Notes: generated by a model from the sequence alone, not told the origin. Shown: positions 1-10,246, counted from the first letter of the stretch. The stretch: 64,000 bases of DNA from Roseibacterium elongatum DSM 19469 (GCF_000590925.1 NZ_CP004372.1:1717001-1781000); one strand, 5' to 3'. Made by a program: numbers and translations.

Positions 1-741
1 GTGCCGCAATCGGCACTGGCGACCGTCATCCTGCCGCGCATGGCGACGCAGATGCAGGGCGCGTGGCTGGACGAGGTGATGGCTGCCGCGGCCGAGGTCT
101 TTGCCGCCGAAGGGGCCGAGGTGGTGGGGGGCCACAGCTCGATGGGGACGGAGCTGACCGTTGGCTTCACGGTGACGGGGCTGCTGAACGGCCCCACCCT
201 GACGCTGAGGGGCGCGCGGCCGGGCGATGCGCTGATCCTGACGAAACCCTTGGGAACGGGCGTGATCCTGGCCGCCGAGATGCAGGCGAAGGCACCGGGC
301 GATCAGGTCATGGCTGCGTGGCAGGCGATGGCGCGCCCGCAGGGCGACGCGTCGGCGCTGTTGGCGCCCTTGGCGCGCGCGATGACGGATGTGACGGGGT
401 TCGGCCTGGTGGGACATCTGTCGAACATCTGCACGGCGTCGGGCGTCGGGGCGCGCGTGGATCTTGCCGCGCTGCCGCTGCTGGACGGGGCCGAGGCCTT
501 GGCCGTTCATGGCCTCCGCTCGACCCTCTACCCGCAGAATCGCGCCACGCTCCGATGGATGGTCACGGCCCCCGATACAGCGCGTGCCGATCTGTGCTTT
601 GACCCGCAGACGGCGGGTGGATTGCTGGCCGCCCTGCCCGAGGCGGACGCCCAACGCGTGTTGCCGCAAATCCGCGCGCTTGGCCATGACGCCGCGATCA
701 TCGGCACAGTGACCGAAGCGGCCGGGATCACCCTGATCTGA
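1..741 (+). CDS. selD: Selenophosphate synthase, 3' part (SelD C-terminal region)
   Basis: This is the C-terminal portion of selenide, water dikinase, which makes selenophosphate from selenide and ATP for selenocysteine and selenouridine synthesis. Visible family motifs are GGHSSMG near residue 44, DVTGFGLVGH near residue 130 and DPQTAGGLL near residue 202. The frame is open to the window edge, so the GTG at base 1 is probably internal; the ATP/metal-binding N-terminus lies outside. In this group SelD is often fused to an N-terminal FAD oxidoreductase, which cannot be tested here. The gene ends 3 bp before the stop of the convergent Lrp-type regulator. Confidence 0.9.
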   Translation: MPQSALATVILPRMATQMQGAWLDEVMAAAAEVFAAEGAEVVGGHSSMGTELTVGFTVTGLLNGPTLTLRGARPGDALILTKPLGTGVILAAEMQAKAPGDQVMAAWQAMARPQGDASALLAPLARAMTDVTGFGLVGHLSNICTASGVGARVDLAALPLLDGAEALAVHGLRSTLYPQNRATLRWMVTAPDTARADLCFDPQTAGGLLAALPEADAQRVLPQIRALGHDAAIIGTVTEAAGITLI

Positions 742-744
742 GTG

Positions 745-1179
745 TCACAACGCGCGGTCCAGCTTGGTCGACAGGTGGATCAGGCTTTCCGAGCTTTTGA
801 CCCCGTCGATCTCGCCGATGCGGTCCAGGACGGCATCCAGTGCCGTGGTGGTCGGGGCCGCGACCTCCAACAGCAGGTCCACCCGCCCCGAGGTGGTGTG
901 GATGCGCTCGACCTCGGGCACCGCGCGCAGACGCGACAGGATCGCGGCCTGACTGCGCGGTTCGATGTTCAACAGCACCGAAGCGCGGATACGGCCTGCG
1001 CGCGCGGCCTCGCCCAGTTTCAGGGTATACCCCGCGATCACGCCGGAATTTTCCAGCCGTTCCAGCCGTGCCTGCAGGGTCGAGCGGGCGACCTTCATCT
1101 TGCGCGCCATCACGGCCACGGACATGCGCGCATCCCCCGCCAGCAGCCGCAAGATATCCCTATCGATTTCGTCCATCAT
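745..1179 (-). CDS. Lrp/AsnC family transcriptional regulator
   Basis: A leucine-responsive regulator of the usual size: an N-terminal helix-turn-helix (about residues 3-60, starting MDEIDRDILRLL) and a C-terminal RAM/AsnC ligand-binding domain (about 65-140). Two ATGs lie side by side at 1179 and 1176; an upstream extension to 1224 would run into the operator-like dyad, so the shorter form was chosen. It is divergent from the ornithine/lysine decarboxylase gene starting at 1303, an arrangement in which Lrp proteins usually control the neighbour. The effector (probably a basic amino acid) is inferred only. Confidence 0.88.
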   Translation of the reverse strand: MMDEIDRDILRLLAGDARMSVAVMARKMKVARSTLQARLERLENSGVIAGYTLKLGEAARAGRIRASVLLNIEPRSQAAILSRLRAVPEVERIHTTSGRVDLLLEVAAPTTTALDAVLDRIGEIDGVKSSESLIHLSTKLDRAL

Positions 1180-1202
1180 CAGAATGGCCTGTGATTTCGT
1201 CG

Positions 1203-1226
1203 TTTTGCCGAAATCATTGCGCAAAA
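1203..1226. promoter_or_regulatory. Candidate Lrp-type operator between divergent genes
   Basis: A 24-bp imperfect dyad with outer arms TTTTGC and GCAAAA lies in the AT-richer gap between the divergent Lrp gene and the decarboxylase gene. Its position suits autoregulation and control of the neighbour. Assignment to this Lrp protein is inference. Confidence 0.45.
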
Positions 1227-1302
1227 TGTTTAAAGTGACCAGTGAAACCGCCCGAGTGCTGCGTCATCCTGTCCTTGCGAGCAGGACAACAGGAGACGCG
1301 CC

Positions 1303-2442
1303 ATGACCGTCACCCGCCCCTTTCACATGACGCCAAAGGCGTATCTGGTGGCTGAACGACCCGACGATCCGGTCTTGTTTCTGTCGCCGGAGATCCTGGC
1401 CGCAACGGCGCGGCAGTTCATCGACGGGTTTCCCGGTCTCGTCACCTATGCGGTCAAGGCCAACGCCGCGGGCCCGGTGATCGAGAATCTGGCGCGCGCG
1501 GGCCTCACGGCTTTTGACGTGGCCTCGCCCGCCGAGATCGCGCTGGTGCGTTCGATCGCGCCCGAGGCGGCGCTGCATTACAACAACCCCGTCCGCTCGC
1601 GCGCCGAGATCGACGCGGCCATCGGCATGGGCGTGACCTCCTACTCGGTGGATGACGCGGGCGAGTTTGCCAAACTGGTCGAGGAGGGGGTCGCCCCCGG
1701 TGCCGAGATGACCGTGCGCTTCAAGCTGCCGGTTGCCGGTGCCGCCTATGATTTCGGCGAGAAGTTCGGCGCGACGCCCGAGGCTGCCGCCGACCTGCTG
1801 CGCGCCGTGGCCAAGGCCGGGTATCGCCCATCGCTGACCTTTCATCCCGGCACGCAATGCACCGACCCCGCGGCATGGGTCGCCTATATCGATGCGAGCG
1901 CCGGGATCGCCCGCGCGGCGGGCGTCACGCTCGACCGTCTGAATGTCGGCGGCGGCTTTCCCTCGCGCCGGATGCAGGCCGATACCCCGCCACTCGAGGC
2001 GATTTTCCGGGCGATCGACGGGGCGGTGGCCCGCGCCTTCGGCACCTCGCGCCCGGCCCTGATTTGCGAGCCGGGCCGCGCCATGGTGGCCGAGGCGGTC
2101 AGCCTTGCCCTGCGCGTCAAGGCGCTGCGCCCCGGCATGGTCTATCTCAATGACGGCATTTATGGCGCCTTGGCCGAGCAGCCCGTCATGGGCATGACGG
2201 ACCGGCTGGGTGTTGTGGCCCCCGATGGCAGACCACGCTCCGGCGCGCCCGTGCCGCGCCTGATCTGGGGGCCGACCTGTGACAGCCTCGATCGCATGCC
2301 CGGCGCAGTGCCGTTGCCCGAGGACATGGCCGAGGGCGACTATGTGCTGATCCACGGGATGGGGGCCTATTCCACGGCGACGGTGACGCGGTTCAACGGC
2401 TACGGCGCGATGCGCCTTGCCACCGTGCGCAGCCTGAGCTGA
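1303..2442 (+). CDS. Type III PLP-dependent decarboxylase (ornithine/lysine decarboxylase family)
   Basis: A 379-residue fold-III decarboxylase that would decarboxylate ornithine or lysine to putrescine or cadaverine using pyridoxal phosphate. The PLP lysine is K52 in YAVKAN, and the C-terminal catalytic cysteine is C326 in GPTCDSLD. The glycine-rich phosphate-binding stretch follows LNVGGGFPS near residue 215. An AGGAG ribosome site precedes the ATG. The adjacent divergent Lrp regulator supports amino-acid-dependent control. Sequence alone does not separate ornithine from lysine or diaminopimelate specificity, though the missing N-terminal LysA extension makes LysA unlikely. Confidence 0.85.
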   Translation: MTVTRPFHMTPKAYLVAERPDDPVLFLSPEILAATARQFIDGFPGLVTYAVKANAAGPVIENLARAGLTAFDVASPAEIALVRSIAPEAALHYNNPVRSRAEIDAAIGMGVTSYSVDDAGEFAKLVEEGVAPGAEMTVRFKLPVAGAAYDFGEKFGATPEAAADLLRAVAKAGYRPSLTFHPGTQCTDPAAWVAYIDASAGIARAAGVTLDRLNVGGGFPSRRMQADTPPLEAIFRAIDGAVARAFGTSRPALICEPGRAMVAEAVSLALRVKALRPGMVYLNDGIYGALAEQPVMGMTDRLGVVAPDGRPRSGAPVPRLIWGPTCDSLDRMPGAVPLPEDMAEGDYVLIHGMGAYSTATVTRFNGYGAMRLATVRSLS

Positions 2443-2531
2443 GCCTTCGTGCGCGGCCGCCCACTGGACAGTGCGCCACGATCCCCTAGTGTCCGATGGG
2501 ACAAGACGGCCATGGCACGGGGACATCAGAG

Positions 2532-4835
2532 ATGACGAAATTCGGCAGCAGCCAGCCAGTCACGCGGGTCGAGGATACGCGTTTTCTGACCGGACGGGGC
2601 CGCTATATCGACGACACCGCCCCCGAGGGCGCGTTGCGCGCCGTTGTGGTGCGCAGCACGCAGGCCCATGGCGAAATCACGATGCTGAATGCCTCCGAGG
2701 CGCGCGCGGCGCCGGGTGTGCGGGCCGTCTACACCGCCGAGGACCTGGCCGCGCAGGGGCTGAAGAACGCCATGCGCTTTTCCACCGTCCCGAACCAGGA
2801 TGGCAGCAAGGGCGCCGCGCCTGACCGCACGATCCTCGCCGAGGGGCGCGTGCGCTTTGTCGGTGACCCCATCGCCTTCGTCGTGGCCGAAACACTTGAT
2901 CAGGCGCGCGATGCCGCCGAGTTGATCGAGGTCGATATCGACGACTTGCCGGTCAAACTGGACCTAGCACCGGGCGGCCCCGCCATTCATTCCGAGGCCC
3001 CCGAGAATGTCGCCTATGACTGGGCCATCGGGGATGCCAACGCGACCGAGGCCGCGCTGGCGACCGCGGCCCATCGCGTGACGCTGACGACCCATGACAA
3101 CCGCATCATCGTCAACAGCCTGGAACCGCGCGGCTGCTATGCCGAGATGGACGGCGACCGCATCCACCTTGCCCTGAACGGGCAGGGGGTCTGGGGGCCC
3201 AAGCGCGACCTTGCCAAATGGTTCGGCTGGGAGGCCGGGCGCGTCCATGTCACCACGCCCGATGTGGGCGGCGGGTTCGGCATGAAGGCCATGGGCTACC
3301 CCGAGCAGTTCCTTGTGTCCCTGGCCGCGCGCGACCTGGGCCAGCCGGTGCATTGGATGGCCGAACGGACCGAGTCGATGCTGTCGGACAATGCGGGCCG
3401 CGACCTCGACGTGACCTGCGAGTTGGGGTTCGATGACGACTACAAGCTGACCGCCTACCGCGTCGACAGCATCTCGAACCTCGGGGCCTACAACTCGCAA
3501 TTCGGGCAGGGCATCCAGTCTTCGCTGTTTTCCAAGGTGTTGACCGGCACCTATGACATTCAGACCGTCTTCATGCGCAATCGCGGCGTCTACACCAACA
3601 CCACGCAAGTCGACGCCTATCGCGGCGCGGGCCGCCCCGAGGCGATCTATGCACTGGAGCGCGCGATGGACTATGCCGCGCGCGAGTTGGGCCTCGACCC
3701 GCTGGAGTTGCGGCGCCGCAATTTCATCAAGCCCGACCAGTTCCCCTACCGCTCGGCCACGGGCGAGTTGTACGACGTGGGCGATTTCCCCAAGTTGCTG
3801 GATCGCGCCGTGATCGAGGCGGACCTTGCCGGGTTCGAGGATCGCCGCGCCGGGTCCTACGGGCAGGGGCGGCTGCGGGGCCTTGGCGTGTGCTACTACA
3901 TCGAGTCGATCCTGGGCGACCCGGACGAGACCGCGACCATCGAACTGACCGAAACCGGCGCACGCGTCTATGTGGGCACCCAGTCGAACGGGCAGGGGCA
4001 CGAGACGGTCTATGCGCAACTGCTGCACGATCAGACGGGCCTGCCGCTGGAGGCGATCGAGATCGTGCAGGGCGACAGTGACCGCATCGCCACGGGCGGC
4101 GGCACGGGCGGGTCGCGCTCGGTCACGGTGCAGGGCATGGCGATGCGGTCGGCCGGAACCGCGTTGATCGGTGGGCTGACCGAGTTCCTGGCCGAGGAGA
4201 TGGACCAGCGCGAGATCAGTTTCGATGCGGAAGAGGGTGTGTTCCGCGCGCCCGGCTCGAACGTGGTCGTGACGCTGATCGAGGCCGCAGATCGGGCCCG
4301 CGCCGCCGGCAAGGCCGAACTCTGCAGCGCGACCCGCCACGAGGAACTGCCGGGCCGGTCCTACCCCAACGGGTGCCACGTGGCCGAGGTCGAGATCGAC
4401 CGCGAAACCGGGGACACGCGCGTCGTGCGCTACACGGTCGTGGATGATTTCGGCAACCTGATGAACCCGCGCCTGGCCGAGGGGCAGGTCCATGGCGGCG
4501 TGGCGCAAGGCATCGGGCAAGCCATCACCGAGCGCGTCGTGTTCGACGAGGACGGGCAGCTATTGACCGCGACCTTCATGGATTACGGCATGCCGCGCGC
4601 CGACGACACGCCGTTTGTGGCCTTTTACACCCAACCGGTCCCCTCGATCATGAACCCGCTCGGCATGAAGGGCTGCGGCGAGGCCGGCACGGTCGGTGCG
4701 CTGGCGGCGGTGGCGAATGCGGTGCAGGATGCCCTCTGGCCGCTCGGCATCCGGCAGGTGGACATGCCCTTCACGCCCGCACGCGTCTGGGCGATGTTGC
4801 AGGATCAGACCGATGGGAAGATCGCGGCCGAGTAG
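2532..4835 (+). CDS. Xanthine dehydrogenase/CO dehydrogenase family large subunit (form II CoxL-like)
   Basis: A 767-residue molybdopterin-binding large subunit of the xanthine oxidase family. It has the N-terminal a/b hammerhead domain (about 15-125) and two molybdenum-cofactor domains. The active-site loop reads AYRGAGR (about residues 362-368), the form II signature, instead of the AYRCSFR of true aerobic CO dehydrogenase, so the substrate is unknown. The ATG at 2532 was preferred because upstream residues are not family-like. No small iron-sulfur or FAD-binding medium subunit gene is adjacent, which is odd for a heterotrimeric enzyme. The 3' end overlaps the next gene by 23 bp. Confidence 0.85.
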   Translation: MTKFGSSQPVTRVEDTRFLTGRGRYIDDTAPEGALRAVVVRSTQAHGEITMLNASEARAAPGVRAVYTAEDLAAQGLKNAMRFSTVPNQDGSKGAAPDRTILAEGRVRFVGDPIAFVVAETLDQARDAAELIEVDIDDLPVKLDLAPGGPAIHSEAPENVAYDWAIGDANATEAALATAAHRVTLTTHDNRIIVNSLEPRGCYAEMDGDRIHLALNGQGVWGPKRDLAKWFGWEAGRVHVTTPDVGGGFGMKAMGYPEQFLVSLAARDLGQPVHWMAERTESMLSDNAGRDLDVTCELGFDDDYKLTAYRVDSISNLGAYNSQFGQGIQSSLFSKVLTGTYDIQTVFMRNRGVYTNTTQVDAYRGAGRPEAIYALERAMDYAARELGLDPLELRRRNFIKPDQFPYRSATGELYDVGDFPKLLDRAVIEADLAGFEDRRAGSYGQGRLRGLGVCYYIESILGDPDETATIELTETGARVYVGTQSNGQGHETVYAQLLHDQTGLPLEAIEIVQGDSDRIATGGGTGGSRSVTVQGMAMRSAGTALIGGLTEFLAEEMDQREISFDAEEGVFRAPGSNVVVTLIEAADRARAAGKAELCSATRHEELPGRSYPNGCHVAEVEIDRETGDTRVVRYTVVDDFGNLMNPRLAEGQVHGGVAQGIGQAITERVVFDEDGQLLTATFMDYGMPRADDTPFVAFYTQPVPSIMNPLGMKGCGEAGTVGALAAVANAVQDALWPLGIRQVDMPFTPARVWAMLQDQTDGKIAAE

Positions 4836-6111
4836 GGGCATATGGGCCCGGCTTGTCGGGTTCCGCAGCGCCCCGCCGCGCCTGCCACAGGTGCGCCCGC
4901 CACAGACCCATGTGGTGCTGCTGGATGGCACGATGTCTTCGCTGCGACGAGGGTACGAGACGAATATCGGCCTGACCTACCGGCTGCTGCTGGGCCTGCC
5001 CTCCGATGCCCCGGTCACGGTCTATTACGAACCGGGGATCCAGTGGCGCGGCCTGCGACGCGCGCATGAGGTCATCGCCGGGATCGGGATCAACCGGCAG
5101 ATCCGCCGCGCCTACCTGTTTCTGGCGCGCAATTACCGGCCCGGCGACCGTATCATCCTGATGGGGTTTTCGCGCGGGGCCTATGCGGTGCGTTCCTTGG
5201 CGGGGCTGATCGACACGATGGGCCTGCTGCGGCCCGCGCAGGTCGATGAGGACACGCTGGACCGGGTCTATGACTGCTACCGCCACGCCCCCCAAAGCGC
5301 CGAGGCGCGTGCCCTGAGGGCCGCGCGCTGCCATGAGCGCGTGACCGTGGATTTCCTGGGGGTCTACGACACGGTGCGCGCCCTCGGCATCCGCTGGCCG
5401 ATCCTGTGGCGGCTCTTGCCCATGCCGCATCCGTTCCATTCCCACATCCTGGGGCCATCGGTCCGGGCGGCGCGGCAGGCCCTCGCCCTGGACGAGACGC
5501 GGGATGTCTATGCGCCCGTCATGTGGACCTGCCCGCCGGACGACGCGGCGCCGCGCCATGTGCAGCAGATGTGGTTTCGCGGCACCCATGGCGATGTGGG
5601 CGGGCAGATCGACGGCTGGTCGCCGGCGCGCGGCCTGTCGAACATCCCGCTGGTCTGGATGCTGCAAGAGGCCGAGGCCGCGGGCCTGCCACTCCCGATG
5701 GTGTGGCGGCACCGTTACGTGACGGACGCGACCGCGCCATCGATCGGCACCTTCATGGGGGCGGGCAAATATTTCCTGTTGCGCCATCGCCGCCATGTCG
5801 GGCTGGACCCGTCGGAATACCTGCACCCCAGCGCGCGTCCGGCGGCGGTGGCGCGTGGTCTGACCTGCCCGACGCGCCATCCCCCGCGCCGACCGTTCCA
5901 GCCTGAGCGGGGGCGTTGCCGCGTGGCTCGGCCTGCGGCCTGCGCCCACGACGGCGGTGGCCGCGCTGGCGCGCGGCGGTCGCGCCGACATCAGGAGACG
6001 GATCATGATTTGCGCCGGATCGCGCGCAGGGTCGCCTCGGCGCTGCGCGGGTCCTCGGGCCAGGGATGCTTGGGGTATTGCGCGCGCATATCCTTGCGCA
6101 CATCGGCATAG
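4813..6111 (+). CDS. DUF2235 alpha/beta-hydrolase domain protein
   Basis: The protein carries the DUF2235 domain (about residues 30-345), the same fold as the catalytic domain of Tle1-type phospholipases. The nucleophile motif is GFSRGAY with Ser120, and FRGTHGDVGG follows near residue 256. No type VI secretion genes are near, so an effector role is not supported. Family-like sequence stops around base 5850. The remaining Arg-rich tail runs 109 bp antisense into the 3' end of hrpB. A stop at 5904-5906 in the next frame would end the gene in a more protein-like way, so a frameshift near 5850 is possible. Start: the only in-frame ATG near the conserved region. Confidence 0.7.
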   Translation: MGRSRPSRGIWARLVGFRSAPPRLPQVRPPQTHVVLLDGTMSSLRRGYETNIGLTYRLLLGLPSDAPVTVYYEPGIQWRGLRRAHEVIAGIGINRQIRRAYLFLARNYRPGDRIILMGFSRGAYAVRSLAGLIDTMGLLRPAQVDEDTLDRVYDCYRHAPQSAEARALRAARCHERVTVDFLGVYDTVRALGIRWPILWRLLPMPHPFHSHILGPSVRAARQALALDETRDVYAPVMWTCPPDDAAPRHVQQMWFRGTHGDVGGQIDGWSPARGLSNIPLVWMLQEAEAAGLPLPMVWRHRYVTDATAPSIGTFMGAGKYFLLRHRRHVGLDPSEYLHPSARPAAVARGLTCPTRHPPRRPFQPERGRCRVARPAACAHDGGGRAGARRSRRHQETDHDLRRIARRVASALRGSSGQGCLGYCARISLRTSA

Positions 6112-8418
6112 GAGCCGTCCCAGAACCCCGGCAGATCGGTCGTCACCTGCACCGGGCGTTGCGCCGGCGACAGCAGCACCAGGCGCACCGGCAGGCGGTC
6201 ATGTCCGACGGTCGGATGCGTCGTGACGCCGAACACCTCTTGCAGGCGCACGGCCACCTCGGGCACCGCGCCGGAATAGTCGATGGACAGGGCGCGCCCC
6301 AGCGGCGTCGTCCAGGCCCGCGGGGCGAGGCGATCGACCTCGGCCATCCGGTCCCAGCCGATCCAGTCCATAAGGGCCTCGGCCGGGTCGAACCGGGCCA
6401 GCCCCTCGGCATCACGGATGCCGGCGAGATAGGGCGCGGCCCAATCTGACAGATGCGCCAGAAGTGTTGCATCGGACATGTCCGCGACGCCCGAGAAACG
6501 CACCCGCGCCCGCAACAGCCGTGCGCGGGTCGACCACCCCAACGCATCCAGCCCCAGGTCGCGGATGCCATCGAGCAGGGCCGCGGTAACCGCCTCGAGG
6601 GGGGGCGTCTTTCCACGCACGGTCCTCCAGAACAAGGGCGCCGAACCTCTCTTGGCGCCGCGCCTCGACCCGGCGGTGGCGTCGCGACCAGCGACAGGTC
6701 TCGACCCAGCGGATGGTGTCGCCATGACTGGCGCGCAATTCGGCCTCGGACAGCACGGCGGCCTGCCGAATCCGTGCCTCGCGCGGGTCGCCGTCGAGGT
6801 CGGTCGCGACGATCAGGCGTTGACCGGCCAGGCTGTCGCCCTCGGGCAGAACGGCGCCCTTGCCGCCCGACAGGACGTAGCGCGGGGCACCGCCCTTGCG
6901 CCGCAGGCCGACCCGATCAGGATAGGCCAGCGCGGCCTGCGCGCCAAGCGACAGGGGTGGACCATCCTCGAACCGCGCGAGGCGCTTGGCCTCCTGCCGG
7001 ATGCGGGCGACGGCCCCGCGATCGGCCCCCATCGCCGCAGGGTCATCAAGGGCGCGCAGCCTCAGCGCCAGATCGGCGCCCCGCCCCCGCAGGGGGTCAC
7101 GCTCGGCCAGAAGCGCGGCCAGGCGCGCCGCACCGGGGCCGCCAAGGCGGACCAGATGCCCGAGGCGCGGATGCAGCGGCAGGCGCACCAGCGCGCGGCC
7201 ATGCGCGGTGATGCGGCCCGCCGCGTCCAGCGCCCCCAACCCCTGCAACAGGGCGCGGGCCTCGGCCATGGCGCCCTCGGGCGGGGGCGTCAGAAAGGCA
7301 AGCCCGTCATCCGCGCCCCAGGCGGCCAGTTCCAGGGCAAGGCCCGCCAGATCGGTGGCCTCGATCTCGGCCGGGGGAAAGGCCGGCAGCGCGCCCTCCT
7401 GCCCCTTGGTCCAAAGGCGATAGCAGACCCCCTCGGCCACGCGGCCCGCACGCCCGCGGCGCTGCTCGGCCTCGGCGCGGCTGACGGGTTCGGTCACCAG
7501 CCGCGACATGCCGCTGCCGGGATCGAACCGCGCCCGCCGCGACCGGCCACCATCGACGACGATGCGCACATCCTCGATGGTCAGCGAGGTTTCGGCGATG
7601 GACGTGGCCAGCACGAGCTTGCGCCCCCGTGCCTCGGGGCGGATGGCGGCGCGCTGCTCGGCAAAAGGCATCGGGCCGTATAGCGGGCGCAGATGCACGT
7701 CGGACGGCAAACGACCCTCAAGCAGCGCCGCGACGCGCCGGATCTCGCCCTCACCGGGCAGGAAGGCAAGGCAACCGCCGGGCGCCTCGGCCATGGCCTG
7801 TTGGATCAGTTGCGCCATCTCGCCCTCCCACCGGGTGTCGCGGGGCAGCGGGCGGTCGAGCCAGCGGGTTGTCACCGGAAAGGCCCGCCCCTGCGAGGTG
7901 ACGAGGGGGGCATCGTCCAGCATCGCCGCGACCGGCCCGGCATCGAGCGTCGCCGACATCACCAGCAGGCGCAGATCGGGCCGCAGGGCGCCGCGCACTT
8001 CCCACGCCAAGGCAAGACCCAGATCGGCATTGAGCGAGCGTTCGTGGAATTCGTCGAACACAAGCGCACCGACCCCGGCAAGGTCCGGATCGTCCTGGAT
8101 CATGCGGGTCAGGATGCCCTCGGTCACCACCTCGATCCGTGTTTCCTTGGACACGCGCGCCTCGCCCCGGATGCGGTAGCCGACCGTGCCCCCCACGGTC
8201 TCGCCAAGCGTGTCGGCCATGCGTTCGGCGGCGGCGCGCGCCGCAAGTCGGCGGGGTTCCAGCATCAACAGCCGGCCTTTGAAACTGCCGGCCTGCAACA
8301 GCGCCAGCGGCACGCGCGTGGTCTTGCCCGCGCCGGGCGGGGCCTGCAGAACAGCGCATCCTTGGGCCTCCAGGGCCGCGATCAGCTCTGGCAGGATCGT
8401 GTCGATGGGCAGGGTCAC
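6003..8418 (-). CDS. hrpB: ATP-dependent helicase HrpB (one frameshift in this sequence)
   Basis: A DEAH-box helicase of the HrpB family, a bacterial RNA/DNA helicase of unsettled role. Walker A is APPGAGKTT (residues 26-34) and the Walker B box is DEFH. Helicase C and HrpB-specific C-terminal domains follow. The frame breaks at a run of seven G on the + strand, 6599-6605. Upstream of the break the protein reads to [14 protein letters not shown] and resumes as [16 protein letters not shown] in the next frame. Removing one G restores a family-length protein of about 804 residues. It starts 7 bp after the stop of the upstream DUF3108 gene. Confidence 0.88.
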
Positions 8419-8425
8419 CGCGGCG

Positions 8426-9187
8426 TCAGTTCCGTCGCACGATGCGGACCGTGCCGTAGATCGTGGGCGAAGCGACCTCGGTCAGATGCCAAAGATCGCC
8501 CACGGGCTCGAATGTCGCGGTGAAGTTGAAATGCGGGTGCCGTGCCAGATCGTCGGCGGGAAACCCCTCCAGCCGGCGATGCGTGGCGTTGCAGGTGATG
8601 ACATCGCCGCTGCGCCGCGGGCTGCCGACGGTGACCGAGGCCAGACGCGCACCGTCATAGATCGACGCGCTCCAGTTGCAGAGCTGGTTTTCCGGGCGGG
8701 CCCGAGCCAGACGGTACATCGCGGTCAGTGGATCGACCGATCCTTGTGCGCGGGATGGCGGAACCGGGGTCGCCGTACCGGCCTGCTGGCTGCGGACGAC
8801 AGGCGTGCCGCCGCGCCAGATCATGTCCACCGCACTTTGGCGCTGGCCGGTATCGACGGTTTCGCGGTAGCTGAGCGCACTCAGCCGCGGCGATCCGAAC
8901 ACGCCCTCGGCGTTCAGGCGGAAATTCACCCGGGCAAAGGCGGCGGCCAAGCCGGTCGCGCGAATGTTCGCGCCGACGGCGTAGGCATTGCCGCTCTCGC
9001 GATGGGCGACCGCGATCCGGGCCACGGTAAGCGGCCCGTAGATGACATCGAAGGCGAAATTGTCCTGGGCCTTCGCCTGCGGCGCCATCGCAATGACCAG
9101 GCCCGCCAGACCCGCCAGAACGCAGCGACGCACACGCCTGACCGGGCTGGACAGAAAGGGGCGGATGCGGGCAAACAACGGTGGCAC
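8426..9187 (-). CDS. DUF3108 domain-containing exported protein
   Basis: A protein of about 253 residues with a basic N-terminus (RRVRR), a hydrophobic stretch and a signal-peptidase-like site after AMAPQAKAQ, followed by a DUF3108 domain. It is probably periplasmic; the function of the family is unknown. I chose the GTG at 9187 because AGGGAG lies about 10 bases upstream. An ATG further out at 9241 would put 18 unlikely residues before the signal peptide and abut the divergent meaB start at 9245. Confidence 0.75.
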   Translation of the reverse strand: MPPLFARIRPFLSSPVRRVRRCVLAGLAGLVIAMAPQAKAQDNFAFDVIYGPLTVARIAVAHRESGNAYAVGANIRATGLAAAFARVNFRLNAEGVFGSPRLSALSYRETVDTGQRQSAVDMIWRGGTPVVRSQQAGTATPVPPSRAQGSVDPLTAMYRLARARPENQLCNWSASIYDGARLASVTVGSPRRSGDVITCNATHRRLEGFPADDLARHPHFNFTATFEPVGDLWHLTEVASPTIYGTVRIVRRN

Positions 9188-9244
9188 GGTCGGAATACTC
9201 CCTTCCAGACTGGGCGCATGATAACAGGGAAAGACAGGCAATCC

Positions 9245-10227
9245 ATGACCGAAATCGCAGAGTTGACCCGGCGCATCCTGTCAGGTGACCGCCGTGCGCT
9301 GGCCCGTGCGGTCACCTTGGTGGAAAGCACGCGCGACGATCACCGCGCAAAAGCGACGGCGTTGATGGAGGGGTTGCGCGGGTCGGGGCGGCAGGCCTTG
9401 CGCATCGGTCTATCCGGCACGCCGGGGGTGGGCAAATCCACCTTCATCGAGGCCTTCGGGATGATGCTGACCGAGGCCGGGTTGCGTGTGGCGGTTCTGG
9501 CGGTCGATCCCAGTTCGGCCCGGTCAGGGGGCTCGATCCTGGGGGACAAGACGCGGATGGAGCGCCTCAGCCGCGAGAAAGGCGCGTTCATCCGGCCCTC
9601 GCCCTCGTCGTCGCAACTGGGCGGCGTGGCGCGGCGCACCCGCGAGGCCGTGGCCCTGTGCGAGGCGGCGGGGTTCGACGTGGTGCTGATCGAAACGGTC
9701 GGTGTCGGCCAATCCGAGACCATGGTGGCCGAGATGTGCGACCTGTTCGTCCTGCTGTTGGCGCCGGCGGGCGGCGACGAGTTGCAGGGCGTCAAGCGCG
9801 GCATCATGGAAATGGCTGACCTGATCCTGATCAACAAGGCCGATGGCGACCTCAAGGCGACGGCCACGCGCACGGTGTCGGACTATTCCGGGGCCCTCAG
9901 GCTGCTGCGCAAACGCCCGCAGGACCCCGAGGGGTTTCCCAAGGCCCTGCCGGTCTCGGCCGTCGAGGGCAGCGGGTTGCGGCCGCGTGGGAAGATATGC
10001 AAACCCTTGCCGAGGCGCGCAAGACAAGCGGCTGGTGGGACCGGCGGCGTGCCGAACAGGCGGCCCATTGGTTCGAGGAAGAGGTCCGCTGGGGCCTGTT
10101 GCGCAAGCTGCACACCGATCCCGAGATCCGCGCGGCCATGGCCGATCGTGCGCAAGACGTGGCCGAGGGGCGGCTTACGCCGGACGCTGCGGCCGGGCAA
10201 ATGCTTGCCCGGCTGTCTTCGGCCTGA
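9245..10227 (+). CDS. meaB: Methylmalonyl-CoA mutase-associated GTPase MeaB (one frameshift in this sequence)
   Basis: A G3E-family GTPase that protects and reloads adenosylcobalamin-dependent methylmalonyl-CoA mutase. The P-loop is GTPGVGKS (residues 58-65), followed by [18 protein letters not shown] and INKAD. The frame is lost after VSAVEGSGL; one missing G at about 9981-9982 restores it, giving [14 protein letters not shown] and a 327-residue protein of normal length. The C-terminal part has its own open frame ending at 10227. No mutase gene lies in the window. The gene is divergent from the DUF3108 gene. Confidence 0.88.
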
Positions 10228-10246
10228 CCTCGCTCAGGTTTTCCGA

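Noticed and set aside
1264..2526. Minus-strand open frame antisense to the decarboxylase
   Set aside because: The composition is that of a shadow frame; the plus-strand gene has motifs and a ribosome site.
4813..5850. Reading the DUF2235 gene as a type VI secretion effector
   Set aside because: No tss, vgrG, PAAR or immunity genes lie nearby; the domain is also common in stand-alone proteins.
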